Positions 36,029 to 47,150 are shown, numbered from the stretch's first letter. The stretch is 64,000 nucleotides of DNA from Buddleja alternifolia (GCA_019426215.1 CM033402.1:6697246-6761245); one strand, 5' to 3'. Notes: generated from the sequence alone by a model not told the origin. Numbers and translations are program-made.

Positions 36029-36537
36029 TGATGATGGTAATAATCGTCAGACAGTAGATGTCACGTGATTGACCACGTGGAGTAATAGAACAGATCCAAT
36101 GCACGACAAACTAGGTTAGGGGTTGGTTAAGTTATAGACTGCACTTGATTGTGACGAGCTGTCTACGTACCCAAGGTATGTGGGATCAAGTCAGTTCGTA
36201 ACTCTCTTGTGGGGTTACTCTCAATAGCCAGTGAAATTTTACTGGGAGAGTAGATAATGAGCCTCGTCCAGCTACTATAAGGTATTTATAGGGAGCTAGT
36301 AGTGGCCTACAGGACATGGGCCTAATTTTAATTAATAACCCATCAGGTTTAATGATCATTGAGCTTATTGTCTTTTGGACTAATACTATAACCCAATTAT
36401 CTTTGGTGGGTCTTCCATACTTTTTGGGCTTGTATAGCGGGTTATCCACGGATGCTAACCCGCGGGTGGCGACTCGACCCTGCTTGGGGACATATGTAAT
36501 TACCATAATGCTCTTAGGTATATTTTGGTGCACATCA
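36029..36537 (-). mobile_element. Solo LTR, same family as 59097-59649
   Basis: 509 bp from TGATG to CATCA, flanked by GGGAG and GGGAA (5-bp duplication with one change). On the minus strand it has CTATAAATACC (about 36277-36287) as TATA box and the block CACTGGCTATTGAGAGTAAC shared with the LTR at 59097. No second LTR or internal region is attached. Confidence 0.8.
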
Positions 36538-36705
36538 GGGAATAAGACCCATGACGGAAGAATTCCAAAGGAAGCTCGTAAGGAAGGCTAGGTGTAAGCA
36601 TGAAGATCAAGCTAGTAAGGAACCTCATGGATCGCCTAATAGGATAGCTCGCAAGTAAGGTGACAGATAGTTGGATAGAACGCTCAAAGGCATAGCTGAC
36701 GAAAG

Positions 36706-37205
36706 TGTTAGGAATCAACGCGCATAAACGGTTGTTAGGAATCAACGCGCATAAACGAACTTAAAAGTGAAAAAATGAACGCTAGAAAACAAGACAACGA
36801 TTTACGTGGTTCGGCAAATTGCCTACGTCCACGGACCTATGCTAGAGAGATTTTATTTATATGAGAGAAAAAACAATTACAAGAGATTGAGAGTGTATAT
36901 ATCTCAACTATATTCACTCTTATGCTCTACTCTTTCTTGCTCTCTTTGGTTGGTGTGTCTAGAAATGAGCAAGAGAGCTCTTATTTATAGGAGCCCATTT
37001 GCCCCCTAGGCATCTAAACAACCCTTACAACCATAGGGGTCATCAACCTTTTTTTCAAAGGGCAAAACTCTTATGAGCTTTCAAAGGCCAAAGATGATAC
37101 CACCTCTTCCAAAGGCCAAAGATAATACCACCTCTTCCAAAGGCCAAAGATGATACCACCTCTTTTCTCTTTCTTTTGATTTGTTTCTCCACAAAAAACC
37201 CATCA
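36706..37205 (-). repeat. 3' LTR of the Copia element, with 27-bp terminal duplication
   Basis: Matches 41216-41687, but the outer end is doubled: TGTTAGGAATCAACGC... occurs at 36706 and again at 36733. The TSD GAAAG lies outside the first copy, which proves that the extra 27 bp belong to the element and were present at, or arose after, insertion. A 67-codon open frame here (36806-37009) is identical in both LTRs and has no family. Confidence 0.92.
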
Positions 37206-37300
37206 ATATCCCACTTGGAGATCAAACTCAAAGTTCAAGACACAATCTCTTCTCCCTCCAATTTAATGCACTCTCTCTCTAGCAAAAGTCGGCCTCCTCT

Positions 37301-39490
37301 TCACAGAAACTCGAGGCCCACTGAGGCCATGCAAAACCTCAGTTTCTCGGTGGTAACCCCCTTTGTCAACATGTCTGCCGGATTCTTTGCACCCAAAATC
37401 TTTTTCAATTCCAAAGTCTTATCATCTATCATCTCTCGAATATGATGATACTTCAATTGAATATGTTTCGTCCTTGAGTGAAACACCGGATTCTTTGCCA
37501 AACAAATGGCACTTTGACTATCACTATAAAGTGTACAATCCCGTTGCTCCTTGTCAAATTCCTTCAGAAAATTCTTCAACCAAATCATCTCTTTTCCAGC
37601 TTCTGAAATAGCTATGTACTCGGCTTCGGTTGTAGAAAGTGCTACACATTTTTGTAGCCTTGACATCCAACTGATTGTTGTGCCACCCAAAGTGTAAATA
37701 TAGCCCGATGTGCTCTTCCGACCATCTTGATCACCACCTAAGTCAGCATCCACAAAGCCCTCTAAAGTGATACTACTAGTTTTAAAATTCAAACACATAT
37801 CCGATGTGCCTTTCAAATACCTCAGTAGCCACTTCACTGCTTCCCAATGTTGTAATCCCGGATTAGCCATAAATCTACTCACGACTCCCACTGCATGAGC
37901 TATATCCGGCCTTGTACACACCATTGCGTACATCAAACTTCCAATGGCAGAGGCATATGGAACCTTTGCCATCTTTTCTCGCTCCTCGTCAGATTTAGGT
38001 GATTGCTCCTTGCTTAGTTTGAATTGACTCCCCAAAGGAGTGCTTCTAGACTTTGCATCAGTGATAGCAAATCTATCAAGCACCTTATGTATGTACCTTT
38101 CCTGAGTCAGCTTGAGGCTCCCACTCGACCTATCTCGAATAATTCTCATCCCGAGAATTGTATTTGCAGCCCCCAAATCCTTCATTTCAAACTCACTCGC
38201 CAATTGTTGTTTCAGCCTTTTGATTTCTCCCATATTAGTCCCTGCAACTAACATGTCATCGACATACAACAATAAAATAATGTAGCAATCTTTAAATCTT
38301 TTAAAATAACAACAATGATCCATTTGACATCTAGTAAATGCATTACTATCCATGAACGTGTCAAACCTTTTGTACCACTGTCTCGGAGCTTGTTTCAAAC
38401 CATACAAGCTTTTCTCTAGCTTGCATACAAGGTTTTCTTTTCTACTTACCAAAAAACCTTCCGGTTGAGCCATGTATATATCCTCCTCCAAATCTCCATG
38501 AAGGAATGCCGTTTTTACATCTAATTGTTCAAGATGTAAATCCTCTGCAGCAACAATGCTTAGAACCATCCTTATAGTAGTTAACTTGACAACCGGCGAA
38601 AATATCTCAGTGTAGTCAATCCCTTTCTTCTGTTGGAACCCTTTGACTACCAGCCTCGCCTTGTACCTTTTACTACCATCTGGCTCATCTTTTACCCGGA
38701 ATATCCACTTGTTCTGCAAAGCTCTTTTCCCCTCCGGTAACTTGGTCAACCTCCAAGTCTTATTTGTATCAAGCGAGCTCATCTCATCTTTCATGGCTAG
38801 CTCCCACTTGAGAGAATCTCCTACACTCATTGCCTCTTTGTACGATTCCGGCTCTCCCGAATCTGTCAAAAGTAAATAGTGTAGGGAAGGGGAATACCTC
38901 GTGTTTGGTTTAGGAGTTCTACTTGATCTCCTCAAGGTAGGTTGTGGAGTCTCCGGATCTTCCTCAATCCTATTTTCAGCTCCATTTCCTGCAACCTCAT
39001 CCTCAGTGATCTCTTCCAATATCACCTTTGGTTTTTCATTATCATCAGTCTCTGTCCCAAGTCTATCCTTGTAAAGCACCTTCTCGTTGAACGTAACATC
39101 TTTATGCCTTATGATTTTGTTGTTTTGGTAATCCCAGAACCTGTATCCAAAACTATCTCCACCATAACCAATAAAAATGCACTTCTGTGCTTTTGGATCC
39201 AACTTATCCCTATCATCAGAGCTTAGCAAGACATAGGATAAACAACCGAAAATTTTCAAATGCGATAAATTTACCTCCTTTCCAGACCAAACTTCTTCCG
39301 GTATTTTGAAGTCTAACGGTACTGAAGGTCCCCGGTTGATGAGATAAGCTGCCGTGCTTACTGCATCAGCCCAAAACATCTTTGGCAACCCGGAGTAGAG
39401 CCTCATGCTCCTAGCTCGTTCATTCAAAGTTCTATTCATCCGCTCTGCAATCCCATTTTGCTGCGGAGTCCTTGGAATGGTCTTGATCAT
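37301..39490 (-). pseudogene. Copia pol: integrase C-terminus, reverse transcriptase, RNase H
   Basis: 729 uninterrupted codons. Order: end of the integrase core (PRTPQQNGIAERMNRTL), integrase tail (SHLKIFGCLSYV), acidic linker, reverse transcriptase (NKWIFRVKDEPDGSKRYKAR; LEQLDVKTAFLHGDLEEDIY; catalytic YVDDMLVAG), RNase H (FVDADLGGDQDGRKSTSGY; ALSTTEAEYIA; LYSDSQSAICLAK; TKHIQLKYHHIRE) and stop. All catalytic motifs are intact. It is cut off from the upstream frame at 39487-39490, so it could be made only if that break is not real or is bypassed. Confidence 0.93.
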
Positions 39491-40110
39491 CTTGATCCCA
39501 TTCTCTGCACAATAGTCTTTGAATTCTTGGCTGTCATACTCCCGCCATTATCCGACCTCAAACTCTTCAGTTTCAACCCTGTTTCATTCTCGACTTCTGC
39601 CTTCCACTTCCTAAAGGTATTAAACACATCAGACTTATTTTTCAAAAAATAAACCCATACCTTTCTTGTGGAATCATCAATGAAGGTGACATAGTATCTC
39701 GACCCTCCAAGCGACTGTACGGGTGCCGGTCCCCATACATCGGTATGCACAAGCTCCAATTTCTCTGCCTTCGGTTCTCTTCCCGTCTTGGAGAAGCTCA
39801 CCTTTTTCTGCTTCCCAAGTACACAGTCTTCGCAAAGACCCAATTCAACCGTCTTTGAGATTGGTAGCTTTCCCTTGGATGCCATGATTTTCATTCCCTT
39901 CTCACTCATATGCCCAAGTCGCCTATGCCATAGATGCACGTCTTCTGTGGCCTCGACTGCAGCTAACGAGTCCCTATTGATTTCTGTGGTGTACAAAGTC
40001 CCCGACTTTTTACCACGAGCCACCACCAAATTTCCTTTGGTGATTTTCCAAGAACCACCACCAAACATTGTGGTGTAACCATCACTATCAATTTGACCCA
40101 TTGAGATCAA
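39487..40110 (-). pseudogene. Copia integrase N-terminal part (GAG-pre-integrase and core)
   Basis: 207 codons. The zinc-binding HHCC module is visible (LWHRRLGH ... CEDCVLGKQ), then the core with the first two acidic residues (ELVHTDVWGP; TFIDDSTRKVWVYFLK) and SDNGG. The frame then shifts; the remainder of the core continues in the next frame from 39490 downward. The break falls in a G-rich stretch right after SDNGG (about 39537-39546) and looks like one missing base. Confidence 0.9.
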
Positions 40111-40820
40111 TTCTTCCTCAGCCCCGGGACATGTCTGACATTCTGCAGTTTCAACTGCATCCCCTGTGCCGTCGTTATCGTGACATCTCCCTTACCAATA
40201 ATTTCTAAGGGTTCATCATCTGCAAGAAATACCTTTCCAAATTTTCCAGAAGTATAATTTGTAAGATAATTTTTACAGGAAGTAGCGTGAAACGACGCAC
40301 CTGAGTCCAGTACCCATTGGTCAACTGGACTGTCAACACAACAAACCAAAGCGTCTACGACATCGTCTGTTGCTGCGTTTGCTTGTTGATGTTCCCGGTT
40401 GTGATTTTGTCCCGTCTTTTCTGGACAGTCCCTCTTGAAATGGCCTTTCTTACCGCAGCCCCAGCAATCATCACCCTTGCGCGGTTTTGACTTCCCTCGC
40501 CCCTTGGACTTGGATCGACCTTTGCCTTTCTGACCACCCCGTTGAACACTTCTCCCTCTGCTTTCCACACTCAATGCAGCAGATGTGAGTTCTCCTGATT
40601 CTTTCCGGCGAATATCCTCGCTTAGAATCAGATCCCGAATCTCCTCAAGCTTCAACTTTCTTTGGCCAGACGAACTACTCACAGCAGTTACCGTCGCACT
40701 CCAACTTTCCGGCAAAGAAGACAATAAAATTAAAGCCCTTACCTCATCATCAAAATTAATATCAACCGAGCTCAACTGAGTGATGATCACGTTGAACTCG
40801 TTGATATGATTGGTCACCAA
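40107..40820 (-). pseudogene. Copia gag C-terminus, zinc knuckle and protease
   Basis: 237 codons: gag helical part (INEFNVIITQLSSVDINFDD), basic region rich in Lys, Gly and Ser, zinc knuckle CWGCGKKGHFKRDC (C-x2-C-x4-H-x4-C), and aspartic protease with WVLDSGASFHAT. Ends at a stop created by a frame break at about 40107-40112, where one base appears missing in a T-run. Confidence 0.9.
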
Positions 40821-41167
40821 TCCTCCCCCTCCGTCATCTTCAAGTTGAATAAACGTCTCATCAAGTAGACTTTATTCGACGCGGATGGCTTCTCATACAT
40901 ATTGGATAACGCCTTCATCAAACCCGCCGTCGTAGTTTGATCTAGAATGTTAAACATTACGTTTCTTGATAACGTCAATCGAATAACACCTAGGGCTTGC
41001 CTATCCAATAATTCCCAATCCTCGTCTGATATCTTTTCAGGCTTCTTCCCCGACAACGGTTGATGGAGTTTCTTCTGGTACAGATAATCCTCCATCTGTG
41101 TTCGCCAGAATCCGAAATCTTTACCATCGAACTTGTCTATATTCACTTTTCTATCTTCAGACGCCAT
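40814..41167 (-). pseudogene. Copia gag N-terminus
   Basis: 117 codons beginning MASEDRKVNIDKFDGKDFG at 41167, similar in layout to Tnt1-type gag (FxxWRxxMEDYLYQK; DRQALGVIRLTLSRNV). Ends early because one base seems missing in a G-run at about 40820-40828; the gag continues in another frame. The start lies about 50 bp inside the primer binding site, as usual. Confidence 0.9.
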
Positions 41168-41200
41168 TGATTCCGCACGGATAGCTTTCGCTATAACCCG

Positions 41201-41213
41201 TGCTCTGATACCA
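41201..41213 (-). promoter_or_regulatory. Primer binding site (initiator tRNA-Met)
   Basis: TGGTATCAGAGCA on the minus strand, two bases inside the 5' LTR; complementary to the 3' end of plant initiator tRNA-Met, the standard Copia primer. Confidence 0.9.
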
Positions 41214-41215
41214 GT

Positions 41216-41687
41216 TGTTAGGAATCAACGCGCATAAACGAACTTAAAAGTGAAAAATGAACGCTAGAAAACAAGACAACGATTTACGTGGTTCGGCAAA
41301 TTGCCTACGTCCACGGACCTATGCTAGAGAGATTTTATTTATATGAGAGAAAAAACAATTACAAGAGATTGAGAGTGTATATATCTCAACTATATTCACT
41401 CTTATGCTCTACTCTTTCTTGCTCTCTTTGGTTGGTGTGTCTAGAAATGAGCAAGAGAGCTCTTATTTATAGGAGCCCATTTGCCCCCTAGGCATCTAAA
41501 CAACCCTTACAACCATAGGGGTCATCAACCTTTTTTTCAAAGGGCAAAACTCTTATGAGCTTTCAAAGGCCAAAGATGATACCACCTCTTCCAAAGGCCA
41601 AAGATAATACCACCTCTTCCAAAGGCCAAAGATGATACCACCTCTTTTCTCTTTCTTTTGATTTGTTTCTCCACAAAAAATCCATCA
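41216..41687 (-). repeat. 5' LTR of the Copia element
   Basis: 472 bp, TG...CA. Contains the phrase TACGTGGTTCGG...CCTACGTCCACGG (41286-41317) that also occurs in the unrelated solo LTR at 18604, and three tandem copies of a CAAAGGCCAAAGATRATACC unit (about 41562-41640). Read on the minus strand the TATA-like CTATAAATAAGAG lies at about 41459-41471. Confidence 0.93.
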
Positions 41688-41692
41688 GAAAG

Positions 41693-42679
41693 GATGGGAG
41701 TGGATTAAATCAAATCAAATCTAATATCAATCAATATCCCCTAAAAGAGGGGAAATAATCCCATATTCCCGCCCCCGCCCCCTATTGTTGCCCAAAATCA
41801 CCCAACCACTAGAGAGGATGGAGAAAAATTGGCCATAAGGCCTTATTTATATCAAAAAAGACATCTTTTGTATAGGATATTCATTTTGGATAAAAAAAAT
41901 TTACATTTTTGTATTTTTTTCTCAAGAACACGGTGAAATAACAAAAATCTCTTTCTCTTCATTATTTTTATTTATCTCTAGCATTATTATTCACCTTCGC
42001 TTTTTTAGATTTCTCGCGTTTATTAGAAATATAAATCGTGTTTGAATTATACGATTTCTTGATGTAAAAATCGAACTGCATCAAGCGGCGCCATATGTGG
42101 GAAATCTGAGTTGAAGACGTGAATTACAATGCAAATTTTAAAGAAAACCAAGAAGTTCTATTCAATTACCCAGAGAAAATGCCGTGTTGCCCGAGTCACC
42201 GCCTAAATCGACTTTTCACTTCTTTTCACTTTCTGATGTGAAGATCTCGATTTTGGAGTGTAAAATGTTATTTTTGACCAAATTAGACAATTTGGCGTAG
42301 TTTTAGGTTAGCTCAATTAATGGGTGTTGAATTAATTAATTAGCGAAACGTGAACTTGATTAACAAAACTTGAACTTGGTTAAATCAGCTTATAAAAACA
42401 AGCGAAACAATAATAAAATGTCAGTGCCTAAATAGTGCTAGTAAAAACATTAACAAAAAAGTAAAAATTGGATGATAACAAATTTAATATAATTTAGAAT
42501 ATTTTCCATTAAGAAAATATTTTTTTTAAAAAAAGTCAAATGAGACAACAAGAACAAAGGTAGCCGTATGGCCTGTATCTCTCAAATTGATATAGAGAAT
42601 CTAGACAGAATCATTTATCCAAAAAATAAGAAAATCTAGATAGATTGATTCCTTGCTTTTTTGGTACAACCCATTAACT
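41693..42679. other. Spacer without recognisable gene
   Basis: AT-rich; 42030-42250 is slightly more balanced but closed in all frames. Nothing identified. Confidence 0.45.
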
Positions 42680-42689
42680 TGCCGGGGAT

Positions 42690-43550
42690 GGATAAATCTA
42701 CTGTAAATCGATAGCATTACTCCCGATTTACCACATATTTACAAGTGATAGAGTGATTTTCACAAAGTGGGTGTATTGATGACGAAAACCACCATATCAC
42801 TTGTAAATAGGGGTGAAAGGTGAGTCAAGTCGGCTCATGAGCATGGTGAGCTGATTCGACTGGAGCTCAGCTCAACTCGAGCTTTTTCGTGAGTCGAGCT
42901 CGAGCTCACTTATAGTTGTTCATATACTCGTGATCGTGGGCTTTTATTATTTTTTTTGTTAATTTTTAATATATAACTAAAAGTACTCAAATTTTATAAA
43001 AATAATACTTATAATTTTATATACAACATAGTTTAATAATACTAAGTTTTTTTCTTTCTATTTTGTTTAAATTGTGCAAAATAACAGTAACAATTATAAG
43101 ATTATATATTTTAGTTGATATAATATACTTTTTTATAAAATAATTTTAAAAAATTATTTTTTCATGACACCCTTCTCTATTTTCTAAATACTTATTGAAT
43201 ATAAGATTTTTGCTTATTATTTATCTTAATATTACTTATTGTTTATTTGAATAATGTAAACTATACATTATTAACGTATTGTTATAAGCAAAAAAGTATA
43301 ATTTATTTTATTTTATTTTCTAATAAAAAAAATTAAATTAATTTTTATTTCAAGCTCGAGTTCGACTCATCTACTTCGAGCTTGAACTCGAGCCCTAGAA
43401 AATGAGGCTCATCGAGTTTAAGTTCGAGTTCAAAAAAGTATAATTGAGCTCGAGCCAGAAAATTTCATCAGGTTCGGCTCGAGCTCGGCTCGTTTACAGC
43501 CCTACTTGTAAATTTGTGGTGAATAGTGGACCTAGAGCAGTAGTACTCTT
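42690..43550. mobile_element. Small inverted-repeat element, split by a hAT element
   Basis: GATTTACCACATATTTACAAG (42724) and its complement around 43505-43525 (CTTGTAAATTTGTGGT) pair, with further pairing outward and a second inner block (GATTTTCAC / GTGGTTTTCG). The two halves join once the hAT insertion 42808-43504 is removed. About 160 bp before interruption; superfamily unclear. Confidence 0.55.
42808..43504. mobile_element. Non-autonomous hAT element, 697 bp, perfect 8-bp TSD
   Basis: Ends TAGGGGTGAAAGG and, reversed, TAGGGCTGTAAACGAGCCG; TSD CTTGTAAA at 42800-42807 and 43505-43512. Subterminal regions are full of GAGCTCGAGC/CTCGAGTTCGA motifs, the middle is AT-rich and non-coding. 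Confidence 0.9.
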
Positions 43551-43569
43551 ACACCATAGATTTTTCCTT

Positions 43570-43571
<2 letters not shown>

Positions 43572-43608
<37 letters not shown>
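43572..43608 (+). repeat. Run of 37 consecutive G
   Basis: Uninterrupted homopolymer. Such length is rare in plant DNA, would form G-quadruplexes and is hard to sequence, so the number of bases may not be exact. Confidence 0.9.
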
Positions 43609-43609
<1 letters not shown>

Positions 43610-44379
43610 GATCCATCAAGGTTTTGAACCCAGACCGGACCGGCCGGTCGTACTAAAAGAACTGGGAACCGGTCCCAAAAACGGTCCAGTTGAATGTTAA
43701 AACCGCTTAGACCATAAAACAAGCTTTTGAAACCCGGAGCGGACCGGCCGGTACCGGAAGGACCGGGAACTAGTCCCAAAAAAGGTCCGGTTGAATGTTA
43801 AAACCTCTTAGGGCATAAAACCGGCTTTGTTGGTCAAGACCCGTTCGAAACGGCGGTTCAGCCGCTGAATAGTTCGAACCGGCCGCGAGTCGCTAGAACC
43901 GGCCGGGTCACTTTCTTATATGTATTTAGTAAAAACATTAGCACTCCCCCAATCTAAACAAGCCGATCTGTAGAGCAAGAAGAAATGGAGGCAATTGGTA
44001 CAGTTTATTTGACTTTTCTCCTCCTCCATTTCTTTAAATCTAAGTTTTTCTGTAAGTTGATACGTAGATATCGTAGTTGAAAGTTGAGGTTGAACGAGGA
44101 AAAAAGAGAGAAATGACAAAAGACAAAGGATAAAAGGAAGATTGGAAGGAAAAAAAAACAAAGAAGAAATTAAGAAAAAGAAAGGCAGAGGCGGCGTGTA
44201 GTGACTAGTGAGGGAGAAGAAGGGTCTAGGTTAAAAGTTATGGTATTATTAATATAATATATATTATTAATTACATAATTATGACATCACCGGTTCAATC
44301 GCGGTTCACCCGACGGTTTACCCGGTGACCCATGACCTGATAACTTTTTCAGTTTGATGTCCGATCCTGTTTTCAGAAC

Positions 44380-44729
44380 TAGGAGTGTAAACGAGCCGAG
44401 TCGAGCCGAGCGAGATGTTGTTCAAACTTGTTTGAAATACAATTGAGCTTCAAAGTTTGTGTTTGAACTTGTTTGATTATTAATTGAACCGAACTCAAAC
44501 GAGCTTTAATCGAGCCGAACACGAGTCGAGCTCGAGTAATTTATTATTTTGTACATATTTTTATTATTTTTTTACTAATCGAGCCGAAATCGGACCGAGT
44601 TTCAAAACTTATCAAATACAAAAAGTTATTCAAGCTTGGTTTGATAAATAAACAAACCGAGGTCAAATGAACTTTTAGCGATCGAGCACGAGTTGAGTGT
44701 CAAGTAGTTTGATTCGTCTTTCATCCCTA
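44380..44729. mobile_element. hAT MITE nested between the two copies, 350 bp
   Basis: Ends TAGGAGTGTAAACGAGCCG and, reversed, TAGGGATGAAAGACG; flanks TTCAGAAC and CTTAGAAC agree at six of eight positions, an aged 8-bp TSD. Related to the element at 42808. Confidence 0.78.
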
Positions 44730-45186
44730 CTTAGAACATTGGCATAAAACCGGCTTTGTTGGTCAAGACCCGTTTGAAACGGCAGTTCAGCTGCTGAACC
44801 GTTCAAACCGGCCGCGAGTCGCTAGAACCGGCCGAGTCACTTTCTTATATGTATTCAGTAAAAATCAGCACTCCCCAATCTAAACAAGCTGATTTGTAGA
44901 GCAAGAAGAAATGGAGGCAATTGGTACAGTTTATTTGACTTTTCTCCTCCTCCACTTATTTAAATCTCAGTTTTTCTGTAAGTTGATATGTAGATATCGT
45001 AGTTGAAAGTTGAGGTTTGAACGAGGAAAAAATAGATACAAGACAAAAGATAAAAGGAAGATTGGAAGAAAAAAACAAAGAAAAAATTAAGAAGATGAAA
45101 GGCAGAGGTGGCGTGTAGTGAGTAGTGACTAGTGAGGGAGAAGACGGGTTTAGGTTAAAAGTCTTTATTGCCTTTATATACTTTTA

Positions 45187-45504
45187 TATGTTTTTTCTTT
45201 TGTAGCGTCATTTAGCTGATGAAATAGAAGACACGGGTAAGTTGGCCTATTTTTTCTTTTTTAATTGTTTTTCTTATAGTTACATATTCTTTCTTTTAAT
45301 TGATAATAGGCTATTTATTTTAATTTTATATTATATATAATTCAATATGTTTTTTCTTTTGTAGCGTCATTTAGCTGATGAAATAGAAGACACGGGTAAG
45401 TTGGCCTATTTCTTCTTTTTTAATTGTTTTTCTTATAGTTACATATTCTTTCTTTTAATTGATAATAGGCTATTTATTTTAATTTTATATTATATATAAT
45501 TCAA
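45187..45504 (+). repeat. Two tandem 159-bp units, each with an exon-like block between splice-like signals
   Basis: Units 45187-45345 and 45346-45504 are nearly identical. Each holds TTTTCTTTTGTAG, then 31 bp encoding RHLADEIEDT, then GTAAGT: a perfect-looking acceptor, miniature exon and donor. It lies in the 400-bp block missing from the sister copy, so it may be a leftover of the transposase or a captured gene. I do not recognise the peptide. Confidence 0.75.
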
Positions 45505-45512
45505 AATATATG

Positions 45513-45543
<31 letters not shown>

Positions 45544-45960
45544 ATTTTTTGTATTATTTTATGGTATTATTAATATAATATATATTATTAATTACATAAT
45601 TATGACTTCACTGGTTCGACCGCGGTTCACCCAACGGTTGAACCAGTGATCCGTGATTCGATAACTTTTTCGGTTTAACGTCGGATCCGATTTTCAGAAC
45701 ATTGGTATCCATCGGTCAACCAAACATTGCAAAAAAAAATAAAAAATGCATGTGCTCTCAATCCACTCAAGACACCTTTTCTTGGGAGGGAGAATAAAAA
45801 GTTTTTTGTGCATGATTGTGTTGGTTATAAATACTATTATAAACATTGATGTTCAGGAAAAAAACAAACTATTTTAAATATTAATATTAGGTTCTAGATT
45901 TTTTTCCTTCGTCAAATGCAAGGTTGCATTTAAATTTAATGTGCAATATTAAATAAACGT

Positions 45961-46137
45961 ACCAAAAAAAGTTGGCCTGAGTGGAAAGGGCTCTAATCGC
46001 TTAAACAAGTGGTCTTGTGTTCAAGTTGTGGATGCAAAAAAATTTCTTGGGAGAGGTCCCTACAATTGTGTCCGACAGTACTTCGAGGGATTAGTCTTGA
46101 GCTTCCGGGCTCGAGGACACCTTGGAAAACCAAAAAT
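45961..46137 (+). mobile_element. tRNA-derived SINE with perfect 15-bp TSD
   Basis: Flanked by ATATTAAATAAACGT at 45946-45960 and 46138-46152. A box TGGCCTGAGTGG (45973) and B box GTGTTCAAGTTGTGG (46017) are clear; body ends ...CACCTTGGAAAACC and a short A-rich tail. Confidence 0.9.
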
Positions 46138-46198
46138 ATATTAAATAAACGTTTGATGATTTATTAGGTTCCGGAGTGATTTAATAGGACCCAAAGAG

Positions 46199-46351
46199 GA
46201 TCTTTTATCCCAAAATAGCGTCACATTATTGTGGAATTGACAAATATCTATTTATTTGAATTATAATTAGCAGGTTATTTTTAAATAGATATTTGTCGAT
46301 CCCACAATAATGTGACAACACTGTGATACACTATTATAGGATAGAAGATTC
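46199..46351. mobile_element. Hairpin MITE
   Basis: Arms 46200-46255 and 46280-46350 are complementary (GTCACATTATTGTGG... / CCACAATAATGTGAC; ATATCTATTTA / TAAATAGATAT), the right arm carrying about 13 extra bases. No TSD could be fixed. Confidence 0.65.
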
Positions 46352-47150
46352 GTTCCGATTAGGATCACGCAAAACAAACTGCAAGAGTATGTCCAAAACC
46401 ACTACACAGATGCAAATAATATACTCAATGAGACACATAGAAACTGGAAGTATAATGTGAATATATGTTACTGAAAAATTCATCGACGGAAATGAAAAAA
46501 CACCGGAGTCGTTGACCGCAATTTCTTGTATGCAAGTTTCGTTTTCTAAATTAGGGCTCTTATTGTAGAGAGACTGATAGTTCTTCTTATGCCAATATTT
46601 ATTATTTATTAGTGGAGCTATTGTCACGTCACTAACACTTATAAAAATCTTTATATTATTGTCACCTATGAAATACACAACGAGACGACTGATATATAAA
46701 ATAAAATACCAGTTGATCCAACGTAGAACCAACATCTAAAAAAAATTGCAACCATCGATCGTATGGGAAGCACTAATTTGGATCTTAAATCCTGGTTGAC
46801 ATCAAGCAAAATAAATTAAGGTATATATAACTAAATAATTTCACCGGATATATAGGCAGCATTATGTTATTAACAATATGGTCGAGATTGTAATTAGAAG
46901 AAACCCGAATTTCGCCAAAATCAAACTTTGAGAATATCTTCAAAAATGTTTGGCAAATGCATATAACGTTCGTACTAATATATACACAAATACTGAAAAT
47001 ATAACACAGAAATGTTACCGTTGAATTCATCGACTTGGGTGCGAAACAGGGGTCGTTGACTACAGTCAATTTGGGGTTTATAAATTCTGTTTTTGAGATT
47101 AGGGTTCTTGTTGCAAGATAATTATGATATCTATATAAACTGATTTTCAT
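46352..47150 (-). repeat. Two diverged direct copies of an unknown segment with minus-strand open frames
   Basis: Minus frames 46735-46334 (133 codons) and 47150-46785 (121 codons) align with one another: ...NDSGVFSFPSMNFSVTYIHI and ...NDPCFAPKSMNSTVTFLCY, followed by a hydrophobic stretch and ICICxxxLxI. The nucleotide copies (about 46430-46600 and 46930-47110) are plainly related. Neither frame starts with convincing context; I do not recognise the family. It could be a duplicated repeat with accidental frames. Confidence 0.4.

Larger units (their letters stand above)
36706..41687 (-). mobile_element. Full-length young Copia (Tork/Tnt1-like) retrotransposon, 4982 bp
   Basis: Two LTRs (36706-37205 with a 27-bp end duplication; 41216-41687), perfect 5-bp TSD GAAAG at 36701-36705 and 41688-41692, primer binding site TGGTATCAGAGCA (41201-41213, initiator tRNA-Met) and polypurine tract AAGTGGGATAT (37206-37216), all on the minus strand. 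LTRs differ by about one substitution (near 37199/41681) and one A-run indel, so insertion is recent. Inside, gag, protease, integrase, reverse transcriptase and RNase H are in the Copia order but spread over four open frames. Confidence 0.96.
43617..45706. mobile_element. Tandem/nested copies of a CCGG-rich hAT-like element
   Basis: Begins AAGGTTTTGAACCC with GGACCGGCCGGT motifs; a 106-bp unit is doubled at 43620 and 43726. The body 43818-44379 recurs at 44744-45706 (GCATAAAACCGGCTTTGTTGG; GGCCGCGAGTCGCTAGAACC; GATTTTCAGAAC end). The first copy lacks about 400 bp present in the second (45160-45562). The CCGG-rich subtermini and TTTTGAAC/GTTCTGAAAA ends suggest hAT. A frame on the minus strand at 43916-44161 is not convincing. 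Confidence 0.6.

Noticed and set aside
36806..37009. 67-codon open frame, identical at 41288-41491
   Set aside because: It lies in both LTRs of the Copia element and is identical only because the LTRs are; it has no start context or domain.
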